The notes under the pieces are model-generated. The model was not told the origin of the DNA. It saw only the letters and a program-made list of their open reading frames with translations, and did no database searches. Position numbers and translations under genes: made by a program. From NCBI RefSeq assembly GCF_965228935.1, contig NZ_OZ245846.1, positions 4,340,001 through 4,404,000 of the forward strand: a stretch of 64,000 nt of DNA, given 5' to 3'. Source of the DNA: Ulvibacterium sp965228935 (lineage in GTDB: Bacteria; Bacteroidota; Bacteroidia; Flavobacteriales; Flavobacteriaceae). Below, in pieces: positions 36,139 to 43,635 of this stretch; the stretch's first letter is position 1, and the number at the start of each line of letters is the position of its first letter.

Positions 36139-36783
36139 TTAATATCGTTTTTTACCGCGATTGTTTCTTTGGCTTTTCTTACTGGAACTGCTACGACCTG
36201 TCTTGGATATTCTGTTCTTAAGGAACTGTCCACTTTCCGTGAGGTTCTCATCTACCAAGTTTATCTGACCATCACTTAGCTCGTACAAGTGTTTGAATAT
36301 TACCTTATCGTCCACGGTATCCTTGTTCCAATTTAGGTAGCACTTCTTCATGTGGTTGGCAATGGCATATTCAAGACCATCGCGCATATCGCCTTTTTCC
36401 CATTTTACGGCCACATCGATCATCCTTTTGATATTATTGCCATAAAAACGGTATTTGGGATGATTCTGGGGATACTCCAAGGGTTCCGGCCTTTGTTGCA
36501 GCACCTCTTTGGAGGTGATGGGAAAAGGAGATTCGACATCGAGCTTAAAGTCGGACATGATGAACAACTGATCCCAAAGCTTATGCTGAAAATCGGGGAC
36601 ATCCCTTAAGTGGGGCTGCAAATTCCCCATAACGCTTATGATGGCCTTGGCCACCCGATTTCTTTCGGAATCGTCCTTGATGGAAACGGCGTGATCCACC
36701 ATCTTTTGGAAATGACGACCATATTCCGGTATGATCAACTTGGGGCGTTCCGTGTTGTATTCTAAATTCTCTACTGGATTCAA
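36139..36783 (-). CDS. DUF4290 domain-containing protein
   Basis: A 214-residue protein starting at TTG (36781-36783), used because no in-frame ATG lies upstream before a stop. Family landmarks are NPVENLEYNTERPKLIIPEY, GRHFQKMVDHAVSIKD, and PHLRDVPDFQHKLWDQLFIM. It ends with a basic low-complexity tail (SSSKKSQRNNRGKKRY) that suggests nucleic-acid or envelope binding. DUF4290 is a conserved Bacteroidota family of unknown function. It sits directly before murA and after a DUF493 gene, an order I recall from many flavobacterial genomes. Confidence 0.9.
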   Translation of the reverse strand: MNPVENLEYNTERPKLIIPEYGRHFQKMVDHAVSIKDDSERNRVAKAIISVMGNLQPHLRDVPDFQHKLWDQLFIMSDFKLDVESPFPITSKEVLQQRPEPLEYPQNHPKYRFYGNNIKRMIDVAVKWEKGDMRDGLEYAIANHMKKCYLNWNKDTVDDKVIFKHLYELSDGQINLVDENLTESGQFLKNRISKTGRSSSSKKSQRNNRGKKRY

Positions 36784-36867
36784 ATTAAAGGTTTTAGCTT
36801 AAAAATTAGTATGGAGTAGTTCCTCGGGTATGTTTGCAAAGTAACAAAAATATCCCAAATACTCGGC

Positions 36868-37155
36868 TTATAGGGAAATTACGCCCTCCACCGTACCTAC
36901 TTCCTTATATTTCTGGATAACCTCATCCGGGTTTTTCCTATTTACGGTTATGGATATACTGGTATATTTTCCCTTTTTTGATTTCTTGGATTCGATAACC
37001 GCCCCGGTATTGTCAAAAATACCATGTATCCTGTTTATCTTCTCGGTATCCGTAGGAACGATGAACTTGTACAAGTAGTTGGAAGGCCAGTCCGTGCTTT
37101 CCTGAAGCTGCTCCTTTAGACGGCTATAAAACTCATCGGATTTTTCATTATTCAT
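36868..37155 (-). CDS. DUF493 family protein
   Basis: A 95-residue ferredoxin-like ACT-type small protein: FYSRLKEQLQESTDWPSNYL, then YKFIVPTDTEKINRIHGIF and GKYTSISITVNRKNPDEVI. This is the DUF493 (YbeD-like) family, whose fold resembles the allosteric ACT domain. No active site is known. It diverges from the AAA NTPase gene and lies upstream of the DUF4290 gene. Confidence 0.9.
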   Translation of the reverse strand: MNNEKSDEFYSRLKEQLQESTDWPSNYLYKFIVPTDTEKINRIHGIFDNTGAVIESKKSKKGKYTSISITVNRKNPDEVIQKYKEVGTVEGVISL

Positions 37156-37246
37156 GAAGAATGTTTTTGCAAAGATAATGCTTCGACCACAGATTTCTTA
37201 ACCTAATGGGTATTGATTATTTTTGTGCATACCATATACATAACTA

Positions 37247-37810
37247 TTGAATCCAAAAAAAATTGTAATCACCGGTGGGCCTAGTACCGGAAAGACTTCG
37301 GTAATCGAAAGCCTGGAAAAAATGGGGTTCACCTGTTTGCACGAAGTAATCCGAAGTATGACCCTAGCGGAGAAGGAACAAGCCGGACTGGAATCCTTTG
37401 CCATAAATCCTATTGTCTCCGTAAAAGACCCTATCCAATTTAACACACAATTGCTGCAACAACGAATCGCACAGTACAAATCGGTCAAGGGAACCGACCA
37501 AGATTTTGTTTTTTTTGATAGGGGTATTCCGGATGTATTGGCCTATATGGATTGTTTTGGCCAGAAATACGACGAAAAATTCACAAAGGCCTGCAAAACA
37601 TTTCGTTATGATTTGGTATTGCTGATGCCACCTTGGCCCGAAATCCATAATGTCGACAATGCACGATTTGAGAGTTATGAGGAATCCTTACGGGTACATG
37701 AATGCCTAAAGAATACTTACGGGCATTTTGGATATGACCTGCAGGTTGTTCCCAAGGATCCTGTAGAGGAAAGAAAGAACCACATATTGAATCTTCTAAA
37801 TCCGGGATGA
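37247..37810 (+). CDS. AAA family ATPase/kinase-like NTPase
   Basis: A 187-residue P-loop protein beginning PKKIVITGGPSTGKTSVIES, with Walker A GGPSTGKTS at residues 9-17 and a Walker-B-like FVFFDRGIPDVLAYMD. The family is the AAA_28 / predicted ATPase group, small NTPases without a solid role. The start is TTG (37247), since no ATG precedes the P-loop. It overlaps recQ by 4 bases (ATGA), so the two are translationally coupled. Confidence 0.85.
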   Translation: MNPKKIVITGGPSTGKTSVIESLEKMGFTCLHEVIRSMTLAEKEQAGLESFAINPIVSVKDPIQFNTQLLQQRIAQYKSVKGTDQDFVFFDRGIPDVLAYMDCFGQKYDEKFTKACKTFRYDLVLLMPPWPEIHNVDNARFESYEESLRVHECLKNTYGHFGYDLQVVPKDPVEERKNHILNLLNPG

Positions 37811-39708
37811 TGGAAAACCGTCCAAGTAAGCTTCTACAACATTATTGGGGTTTTTCGGAGTTTAGGGGTTCCCAAAAAAGCATTATTGAAGGTGTCCTAA
37901 ATGGAATGGACATACTCGCCCTCTTACCGACCGGTGGTGGAAAATCCATCTGTTTTCAAGTACCGGCCTTGGCCAGGGAAGGCATCTGTATTGTAGTTTC
38001 TCCCTTAATCGCCTTGATGAAAAATCAAGTTGACAACCTTAAAAAAAAGGGTATCAAGGCCATTGCGCTCACGGGTGGAATCCGATTTGAAGAGGTAAGC
38101 GATCTGCTGGACAATTGCATTTATGGGAATTACAAATTCCTTTATCTCTCCCCGGAGCGCTTAAAGCAGGAAATGGTACTGGAACGGATACAACGAATGA
38201 ATGTAAACCTGGTTGCCATAGACGAGGCGCATTGCATCTCACAATGGGGGCACGATTTTAGACCGGCCTATCTGGAATGCACCAAGATAAGGGATCTGCA
38301 TCCCGACGTTCCTTTTTTGGCCCTGACCGCCACGGCGACGGAAAAAGTAGCTCGGGACATCATTGAAAATTTGCAGTTTAAAGAGCATTCGGTATTCAAG
38401 GACTCCTTTGCCCGGGATAATATTGCTTTCAGTGTAATCTGGGAAGAGGATAAGCGCTACAGGCTAAAACAACTCTGTGCCCAGGTCCAAAAGAGTGCCA
38501 TAGTCTACGTCCGCACCCGACGTTCGGCAGAAGAACTGTCCAACTATTTAAATGCGAATAAGATTGGTGCCACATTTTTTCATGGTGGAATTTCCAATGC
38601 GGAAAAGGAGAAAAAGCTGAATTTATGGCTTACGAACCAGGTAAAGACCATAGTTGCCACCAATGCCTTTGGCATGGGGATAGACAAACCGGATGTAGAA
38701 CTGGTGTTGCATTACCAGATTCCGGATTGTTTGGAGAACTATTTTCAAGAAGCCGGGAGAGCGGGTAGGGATGGCAAGGCTGCGAAAGCAATTCTCATCA
38801 CCAATAAAACAGATGAAAAGCAGGTAAGGAATCAGTTTTTAAGTGTACTGCCGGACGTTTCCTTTCTCAAAAAAATATACAACCGGCTCAACAATTATTT
38901 TCAAATACCTTACGGGGGGGGAAATAACGAAGCTTATCCATTGAACTTCAATGCATTTTGCAGTACGTATCAACTGAATACGATATTGACCTACAACGCT
39001 TTGCGTATCCTGGATCTAAATTCGGTCATATCATTGTCCGAATCCTTTTTCAGGACAAGTACAGTTCGTTTCCTGGCGAACAAACAGCACATTCTTGAGT
39101 ATCTGGAGAAAAACCGTGCCATGGCCGGAGTTGTCCAGACACTATTACGGACCTATGGGGGAGTTTTCGATTTTGACACAAAAATTAATACCGGTCTTAT
39201 AGCCAAAAAATCAGGGCAAAACGAAGAAAACATTATCCGAATACTGAGTCGATTGGAAAATGATGGAATCATCGAATACCATGCCGTCAATCAAGACTTG
39301 AACATACTATTTCTAGTACCTAGGGAGGATGATAGCACCATCCATGTTTTTGCTAAAAATGTAAAGGAACAAAACCGGATCAAGCAAGAAAACGTGGAGC
39401 ATATGCTCCGCTATATCAATACGGATTCCAAGTGTAGAAATAGGCAGATTTTGGCGTATTTTGGCGAGAGACGTAAGACGGATTGTGGTATATGCGATGT
39501 TTGTCTGAGGAGGGCTTCCAAAAATGCTGAGAGTTTGGAATCGCTTTCCGAAGGAATATTGACATTGTTAAGGGAAAGGAAAAGGACATCAAGGCAATTG
39601 ATTGAAACCTTGACGTACGAAGAGGATAAAATCCTAGAAGTCATAGGGTATCTTTTGGAGGATGGGGAGATACGAATAAATACAAAAAACGAATACGAAT
39701 TGATGTAA
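37807..39708 (+). CDS. recQ: RecQ family ATP-dependent DNA helicase
   Basis: A 633-residue superfamily 2 helicase that unwinds DNA in the 3'-5' direction during recombination and fork repair. Motifs in order: FRGSQKSIIEGVLNGMDILA, LLPTGGGKSICFQVPAL (Walker A), VVSPLIALMKNQVDNL, AIDEAHCISQWGHDFRPAY (DEAH plus RecQ loop), LALTATAT, VATNAFGMGIDKPDVELVLH, and QEAGRAGRDGKAAKA. The C-terminal zinc region CRNRQILAYFGERRKTDCGI, then CDVC, is present. There is no clear HRDC domain, as in shorter RecQ proteins. It follows the NTPase by overlap and precedes fmt by 1 base. Confidence 0.95.
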   Translation: MMENRPSKLLQHYWGFSEFRGSQKSIIEGVLNGMDILALLPTGGGKSICFQVPALAREGICIVVSPLIALMKNQVDNLKKKGIKAIALTGGIRFEEVSDLLDNCIYGNYKFLYLSPERLKQEMVLERIQRMNVNLVAIDEAHCISQWGHDFRPAYLECTKIRDLHPDVPFLALTATATEKVARDIIENLQFKEHSVFKDSFARDNIAFSVIWEEDKRYRLKQLCAQVQKSAIVYVRTRRSAEELSNYLNANKIGATFFHGGISNAEKEKKLNLWLTNQVKTIVATNAFGMGIDKPDVELVLHYQIPDCLENYFQEAGRAGRDGKAAKAILITNKTDEKQVRNQFLSVLPDVSFLKKIYNRLNNYFQIPYGGGNNEAYPLNFNAFCSTYQLNTILTYNALRILDLNSVISLSESFFRTSTVRFLANKQHILEYLEKNRAMAGVVQTLLRTYGGVFDFDTKINTGLIAKKSGQNEENIIRILSRLENDGIIEYHAVNQDLNILFLVPREDDSTIHVFAKNVKEQNRIKQENVEHMLRYINTDSKCRNRQILAYFGERRKTDCGICDVCLRRASKNAESLESLSEGILTLLRERKRTSRQLIETLTYEEDKILEVIGYLLEDGEIRINTKNEYELM

Positions 39709-39709
39709 T

Positions 39710-40657
39710 ATGGGAAAATTGCGAATTGTCTTCATGGGAACTCCTGATTTTGCGGTAGCCTCGTTATCCAAATTGGTCGAAAGCGGTTATGCCCCGGTGG
39801 GTGTAATCACTGCTCCGGATCGGCCGGCCGGCCGAGGTCGCAAACTCCAGGAATCGGCCATAAAAAAATATGCCAAGCAGCATAACATAAGAATTTTACA
39901 GCCGACCAATCTAAAAAGCCCGTCCTTTTTAGCCGAACTAAAATCGTTGCATGCCAATCTACAGGTAGTGGTGGCCTTTCGAATGCTTCCGAAAGTCGTC
40001 TGGGATATGCCCGAATACGGTACCTTTAACCTGCACGCCTCACTCTTACCCCAATATAGGGGTGCGGCACCGATTAATTGGGCCATTATCAACGGGGAGA
40101 CGGAGACCGGGGTCACTACATTTTTTTTGGACGAAAAAATAGATACGGGTGAAATCATACTCCAAGAAAAGGTAATAATCAAAGAAACGGATACCGCGGG
40201 AGCACTTCATGACATATTGATGCTTTTAGGTGCGGATTTGGTATTGAAGACCATCCAGCAGATTGAAGACCATTCCGTAAAAAGACAGAAACAAAGTAGC
40301 TCCCAAAATCTAAAAAAGGCTCCTAAAATACATAAGGAAACCTGCAAAATCGATTGGGACAAACCCATCTTGGAAATCTATAATCACATACGTGGGCTAA
40401 GTCCTTACCCCGCTGCCTGGAGCACCCTGATCAATGATACGGCAACTATGCCGGTAAAAATTTATTCAGTGGCCCTGGAGAGGAAGGACCATTCCCATAA
40501 AAATGGCCAGATCTTATTTGACAAAAAGGAAATTCGGGTTGCGGTTCCAGGTGGTTTTGTTCAACTTCTGGAAATGCAATTATCCGGGAAACGAAAAATG
40601 CAGGCTCAAGAAATCCTAAACGGCCTAAAATTGTCCAAAACTGCCTATATGGCCTAA
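39710..40657 (+). CDS. fmt: Methionyl-tRNA formyltransferase
   Basis: A 315-residue enzyme that formylates initiator Met-tRNA using 10-formyl-tetrahydrofolate. Motifs seen: LRIVFMGTPDFAVASLSKLV, TAPDRPAGRGRKLQESAIKK, FNLHASLLPQYRGAAPINWA (the LP.YRG.AP site with catalytic His-Asn neighbourhood), and ETGVTTFFLDEKIDTGEIIL. The C-terminal oligonucleotide-binding domain begins near residue 215 (IDWDKPILEIYNHIRGLSPY). It is 1 base after recQ and so shares its operon. Confidence 0.96.
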   Translation: MGKLRIVFMGTPDFAVASLSKLVESGYAPVGVITAPDRPAGRGRKLQESAIKKYAKQHNIRILQPTNLKSPSFLAELKSLHANLQVVVAFRMLPKVVWDMPEYGTFNLHASLLPQYRGAAPINWAIINGETETGVTTFFLDEKIDTGEIILQEKVIIKETDTAGALHDILMLLGADLVLKTIQQIEDHSVKRQKQSSSQNLKKAPKIHKETCKIDWDKPILEIYNHIRGLSPYPAAWSTLINDTATMPVKIYSVALERKDHSHKNGQILFDKKEIRVAVPGGFVQLLEMQLSGKRKMQAQEILNGLKLSKTAYMA

Positions 40658-40835
40658 AGCCCCGCCGTTATTGGGCTGCGAGAAACGTAAAAATTGCCTT
40701 ACTTTATCAACAAACGTCCCGAGTTATCAACAAAAACGGGGATTTCCCTCGATTTTACTTGTGTTCATGGCAAATCCATATAAATTTGTTGTTAGGTTTT
40801 AAAATTATTTTAACAACAATTAATTTAATTACATT

Positions 40836-41108
40836 ATGAACAAAACAGAATTAATCGACGCTATGGCAGCGGATGCTGGCATCACAAAAGCAGCGGCAAA
40901 AAAGGCATTGGAGTCCTTCTTGGGAAATGTAGAGGGATCTCTTAAAAGTGGAAACCGGGTTTCTCTAGTTGGTTTCGGGTCTTGGTCCGTATCTAGGAGA
41001 AATGCAAGGGAAGGTAGAAATCCTTCTACTGGCAAAACTATCCAAATTGCGGCTAAAAATGTTGTTAAGTTTAAGGCAGGAGCCGATTTGGGGAACGCGG
41101 TAAACTAG
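40836..41108 (+). CDS. HU family DNA-binding protein
   Basis: A 90-residue nucleoid protein: MNKTELIDAMAADAGITKAA, then KKALESFLGNVEGSLKSGNR and VSLVGFGSWSVSRRNAREGR, NPSTGKTIQIAA, KFKAGADLGNAVN. It has the HU/IHF body helices and the beta-arm with GRNPxTGK. HU bends and compacts DNA. It has its own 178-base leader rich in A/T and a strong terminator, so it is a single-gene unit with likely high expression. Confidence 0.96.
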   Translation: MNKTELIDAMAADAGITKAAAKKALESFLGNVEGSLKSGNRVSLVGFGSWSVSRRNAREGRNPSTGKTIQIAAKNVVKFKAGADLGNAVN

Positions 41109-41131
41109 TTTATACGATTTTACAATATAAC

Positions 41132-41168
41132 AAGGCATCCTGAACTTCTTTGTCTAGGATGCCTTTTT
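41132..41168 (+). terminator. Rho-independent terminator after the HU gene
   Basis: AAGGCATCC (41132-41140) pairs with GGATGCCTT (41157-41165) around a 16-base loop, followed by TTTG. The 9-bp perfect stem is convincing. Confidence 0.85.
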
Positions 41169-41179
41169 GTATCCGGACT

Positions 41180-41210
41180 TTTGGTATTTAGGGGAATTGT
41201 CTTATTTTAG
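41180..41210 (+). promoter_or_regulatory. Probable promoter of the YqgE gene
   Basis: TTTTGG at the left (TTG 41181-41183), 19 bases, then TATTTTAG (41203-41210), one mismatch from TAnnTTTG. Spacing is the usual Bacteroidota value. The ATG follows 20 bases later. Confidence 0.5.
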
Positions 41211-41230
41211 ATAAACAAGTCTATACTACT

Positions 41231-41791
41231 ATGATAGGTCTAAAACCTAAAAAAGGAAAACTTCTTATCGCGGAACCCTCATTAACAGGGGACGTTTCTT
41301 TCAATCGTTCTGTTGTGCTCCTCGCTGAACATAATGAGGAAGGTTCGGTAGGATTTATTCTGAACAAACCTTTGGAATACCATATCAATGACTTGATTAC
41401 GGAAATTACAATCCCTTTTCAGGTGTACAATGGTGGCCCAGTGGAGCAGGACAACCTTTATTTTATCCATAAGGTCCCCCATCTGATCGATAATAGTATA
41501 GAAATCTCGGACGGCATTTATTGGGGCGGGGATTTTGAGAAGACGATTAGCCTAATAAACCAAAAGATTATCTCGGAAAATGATATCCGCTTCTTTTTGG
41601 GTTATTCCGGTTGGTCGTCCCTACAGTTGGATCAGGAATTGTCCTCAAAATCCTGGATCGTGGTCAAGAACAAATATGAAAGTGCCATTATCCAAAAATC
41701 CTCTGTGGCCTTTTGGAAAGAAAAAATGATCGAATTGGGTGGTAACTACCTGCTTTGGTCCAATGCCCCTGAAAATCCAAGTCTTAACTAA
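41231..41791 (+). CDS. YqgE/AlgH family protein
   Basis: A 186-residue protein of the YqgE/AlgH fold. Landmarks: KPKKGKLLIAEPSLTGDVSF, FNRSVVLLAEHNEEGSVGFI, LNKPLEYHINDLI, YNGGPVEQDNLYFIH, and FFLGYSGWSSLQLDQEL. The family is widespread; AlgH influences alginate and stress traits in Pseudomonas, but no reaction is known. It overlaps the convergent aminotransferase gene by 4 bases. Confidence 0.93.
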   Translation: MIGLKPKKGKLLIAEPSLTGDVSFNRSVVLLAEHNEEGSVGFILNKPLEYHINDLITEITIPFQVYNGGPVEQDNLYFIHKVPHLIDNSIEISDGIYWGGDFEKTISLINQKIISENDIRFFLGYSGWSSLQLDQELSSKSWIVVKNKYESAIIQKSSVAFWKEKMIELGGNYLLWSNAPENPSLN

Positions 41792-42639
41792 CCGATAGTA
41801 CCTAATCGTACCATTGCATTCAGTTTTCCCACTAAGTCCCTGGCTATTTGTGTGGTATATTCTTTTTTTCTGTATTTGGTAACCGGCTGTATCCCCGAGA
41901 TAGAATTGGTAATGAAAAGTTCGTCGGACTTTTGGAGCTCAAAAGGAGAAATGGACGCTTCTTCCAAGTTATAGCCGTTTAGGTTACCGATAATCTCCAA
42001 AAGTTTTTTCCGAATAATCCCGTTTAGACAACCATCGCTTAAAGGCGGGGTCTTGATCGAAGTTCCCTGTACCAGAAAAACGTTCCCGTTCAAGGCCTCG
42101 ACCACCATTTTATTTTGGTTCAGCAATAGGCAGTTATCATAACCGTTCTCTTGGGCATAAATGCTTCCCGTTACATTGATTAGCCTGTTGCTGGTTTTTA
42201 AGGTGGAAAGCAAACCGGTATTCACGTAAAAATCCTTAAAGAGTTCAACCTCAACAGATTTCTCCTCCAAAATATAAAAGGGATGGGCCAATTCCTTACG
42301 TTCTATAACATATGAAATCTCGTTGCTTTTGGGCAAATACAGACCCCCATCATTCCTAAAAACGGTGAAACGGATCCTTGAATTTTTCGCGGACGGACCG
42401 GCATGGATCGTTTTACGTATTTCGGCTTCCAGGAATTCCATGGTAAATTCCATGGGTATCTCCATACGCAAGATACGCATGGAAGCCATAAGTCGGAGAT
42501 AATGGTCCTCCCAAAGTAATATTTGCCCGTCTACGGCACGTAGGGTTTCAAAAAGGGAGTCCCCATAGCGGAGTCCCCTATTTTCATGATTTAAAAAAAA
42601 AGCATTTTCGGGAAGGAGCGTACCGTTAAAATTGACCAT
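41788..42639 (-). CDS. Class IV aminotransferase (PabC/IlvE-like)
   Basis: A 283-residue PLP enzyme: NFNGTLLPENAFFLNHENRG, RYGDSLFETLRAVDGQILLW, TGLLSTLKTSNRLINVTGSI (around the Schiff-base Lys of the class IV fold), then NVFLVQGTSIKTPPLSDGCL with NGIIRKKLLEI. Two functions are usual for this length: 4-amino-4-deoxychorismate lyase (folate) or branched-chain/D-amino acid aminotransferase. The short length and the LFETLR motif lean to aminodeoxychorismate lyase, but this is not certain. It converges with yqgE and lies downstream of the START-like gene. Confidence 0.85.
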   Translation of the reverse strand: MVNFNGTLLPENAFFLNHENRGLRYGDSLFETLRAVDGQILLWEDHYLRLMASMRILRMEIPMEFTMEFLEAEIRKTIHAGPSAKNSRIRFTVFRNDGGLYLPKSNEISYVIERKELAHPFYILEEKSVEVELFKDFYVNTGLLSTLKTSNRLINVTGSIYAQENGYDNCLLLNQNKMVVEALNGNVFLVQGTSIKTPPLSDGCLNGIIRKKLLEIIGNLNGYNLEEASISPFELQKSDELFITNSISGIQPVTKYRKKEYTTQIARDLVGKLNAMVRLGTIG

Positions 42640-42692
42640 AAAAAAACCTTGAAAAAATCAAGGTCAAATATAGAATTAAATATAAGAAGTCG

Positions 42693-43076
42693 TTATTGGG
42701 ATCCCAAAACATGCTTTAAATCGGAAACCTGATTTTCCCAAAGCATTTTAGCCTCATCTACTTCGTCCTCCTCCGCGAAATCCGTAATAAAAAGGGAGAC
42801 GTCCTTGGTGATTTCATCCACGATGATCTTCATTTCAAAATAGGAATCATCCTCATTTTCTTCCCAGGCAAATTTTACGAACTCATCGCTTTTGCGTTTT
42901 AACAGTTTGGCGATTTCCTCGGAACCGTCCCAAATAAAACTGAACATCTCCCCACGGGAGTTGACGTTGTCCGCGAACCACTCCGAAAGTCCCGAGGGTG
43001 TGGACAGGTACTGATACAGCAATTGGGGGGAGGACTGTATGACAAATTCAAGTTCAAATTTTATTTTATCGCCCAT
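42693..43076 (-). CDS. START-like domain protein
   Basis: From the ATG at 43076 the protein has 127 residues: MGDKIKFELEFVIQSSPQLL, then YQYLSTPSGLSEWFADNVNS and WENQVSDLKHVLGSQ at the end. An upstream in-frame ATG at 43172 would add a poorly conserved hydrophobic stretch that overlaps the tRNA promoter region, so the internal start is preferred. The fold is SRPBCC/AHSA1-like (SPxxLYxYLSTPxGLxxWFAD). It is common in Bacteroidota, and the ligand is unknown. The aminotransferase gene lies downstream on the same strand. Confidence 0.88.
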   Translation of the reverse strand: MGDKIKFELEFVIQSSPQLLYQYLSTPSGLSEWFADNVNSRGEMFSFIWDGSEEIAKLLKRKSDEFVKFAWEENEDDSYFEMKIIVDEITKDVSLFITDFAEEDEVDEAKMLWENQVSDLKHVLGSQ

Positions 43077-43159
43077 TACGATGATTTTTTCTTCGGGCAA
43101 TATATAGATTTCCAAATGATAAAAAAATAAAACCGAGGGAATAATTTGAAGTACCAGAG

Positions 43160-43190
43160 TTGATAGGCACAAAATTAAACTTTATATTTG
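43160..43190 (+). promoter_or_regulatory. Promoter of tRNA-Met
   Basis: TTG (43160-43162), 20 bases, then TATATTTG (43183-43190), a perfect TAnnTTTG box with proper spacing. The mature tRNA begins 19 bases after the box. Confidence 0.75.
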
Positions 43191-43208
43191 CAGCCGTTTT
43201 GATCAAAT

Positions 43209-43282
43209 GGCGAGGTAGCTCAGGTGGTTAGAGCGCAGGATTCATAACCCTGAGGTCGGGAGTTCAAGTCTCCCTCTCGCTA
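43209..43282 (+). tRNA. tRNA-Met (anticodon CAT)
   Basis: A 74-base cloverleaf. The acceptor arm starts GGCGAGG and closes with TCTCGCT plus discriminator A; the D-arm is GCTC...GAGC; the anticodon loop is TTCATAA with CAT; the T-arm is GGGAG-TTCAAGT-CTCCC. The first and last acceptor pairs are G-T wobbles. CCA is not encoded. Absence of the three G-C pairs in the anticodon stem argues for the elongator type; tRNA-Ile2 (lysidine-modified CAT) cannot be excluded by eye. Confidence 0.95.
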
Positions 43283-43288
43283 CAAGGG

Positions 43289-43319
43289 AAACCCAAGATT
43301 TTCAGTCTTGGGTTTTTTT
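43289..43319 (+). terminator. Terminator after tRNA-Met
   Basis: AACCCAAGA (43290-43298) pairs with TCTTGGGTT (43306-43314), then TTTTT. It is directly behind the tRNA. Confidence 0.85.
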
Positions 43320-43454
43320 GTTGGGTACAACATAGGTACAACATTTTGTAATAGCTTTAATCTTTTTATAAAGCCAGTTATATTAAGGATTTCGTCGCAT
43401 AAGGAAGTTGATTAGGGACGGATTTCCATATTTCTTCTTCTCCCTAACCACAAA

Positions 43455-43474
43455 AAGCACCCGATAGGGTGCTT
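43455..43474 (-). terminator. Terminator-like hairpin in the tRNA-IS spacer
   Basis: AAGCACCC and GGGTGCTT form an 8-bp stem with a GATA loop; on the minus strand it is followed by TTTG. No gene on the minus strand feeds into it now, apart from the region beyond the IS, so it may be the original end of a transcript that was split by the insertion. Confidence 0.55.
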
Positions 43475-43488
43475 AGATTTAAAGGCGA

Positions 43489-43635
43489 ATGCAAATTATT
43501 TATAGATTTTTTAGTGCCGTAAAAGGTGAATTAACGGAACTACTAAAAAGAACGACAAATGGAACTGGAATAGGATACTTTTCGATTATAGTTAAGCTGT
43601 TCCGCAAAACGGCCGTGGTTGTTGCACAACTCTGA
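43489..43635 (+). other. Short open frame running into the IS left end
   Basis: ATG at 43489 opens 48 codons: MQIIYRFFSAVKGELTELLK, then RTTNGTGIGYFSIIVKLF. The frame crosses into the IS and stops at 43633-43635. If the IS and one copy of the target duplication are removed, the frame would end ...RKTAVL and then TAG. No family was recognised. It may be a small gene or chance, as base use is not telling at this length. Confidence 0.25.
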
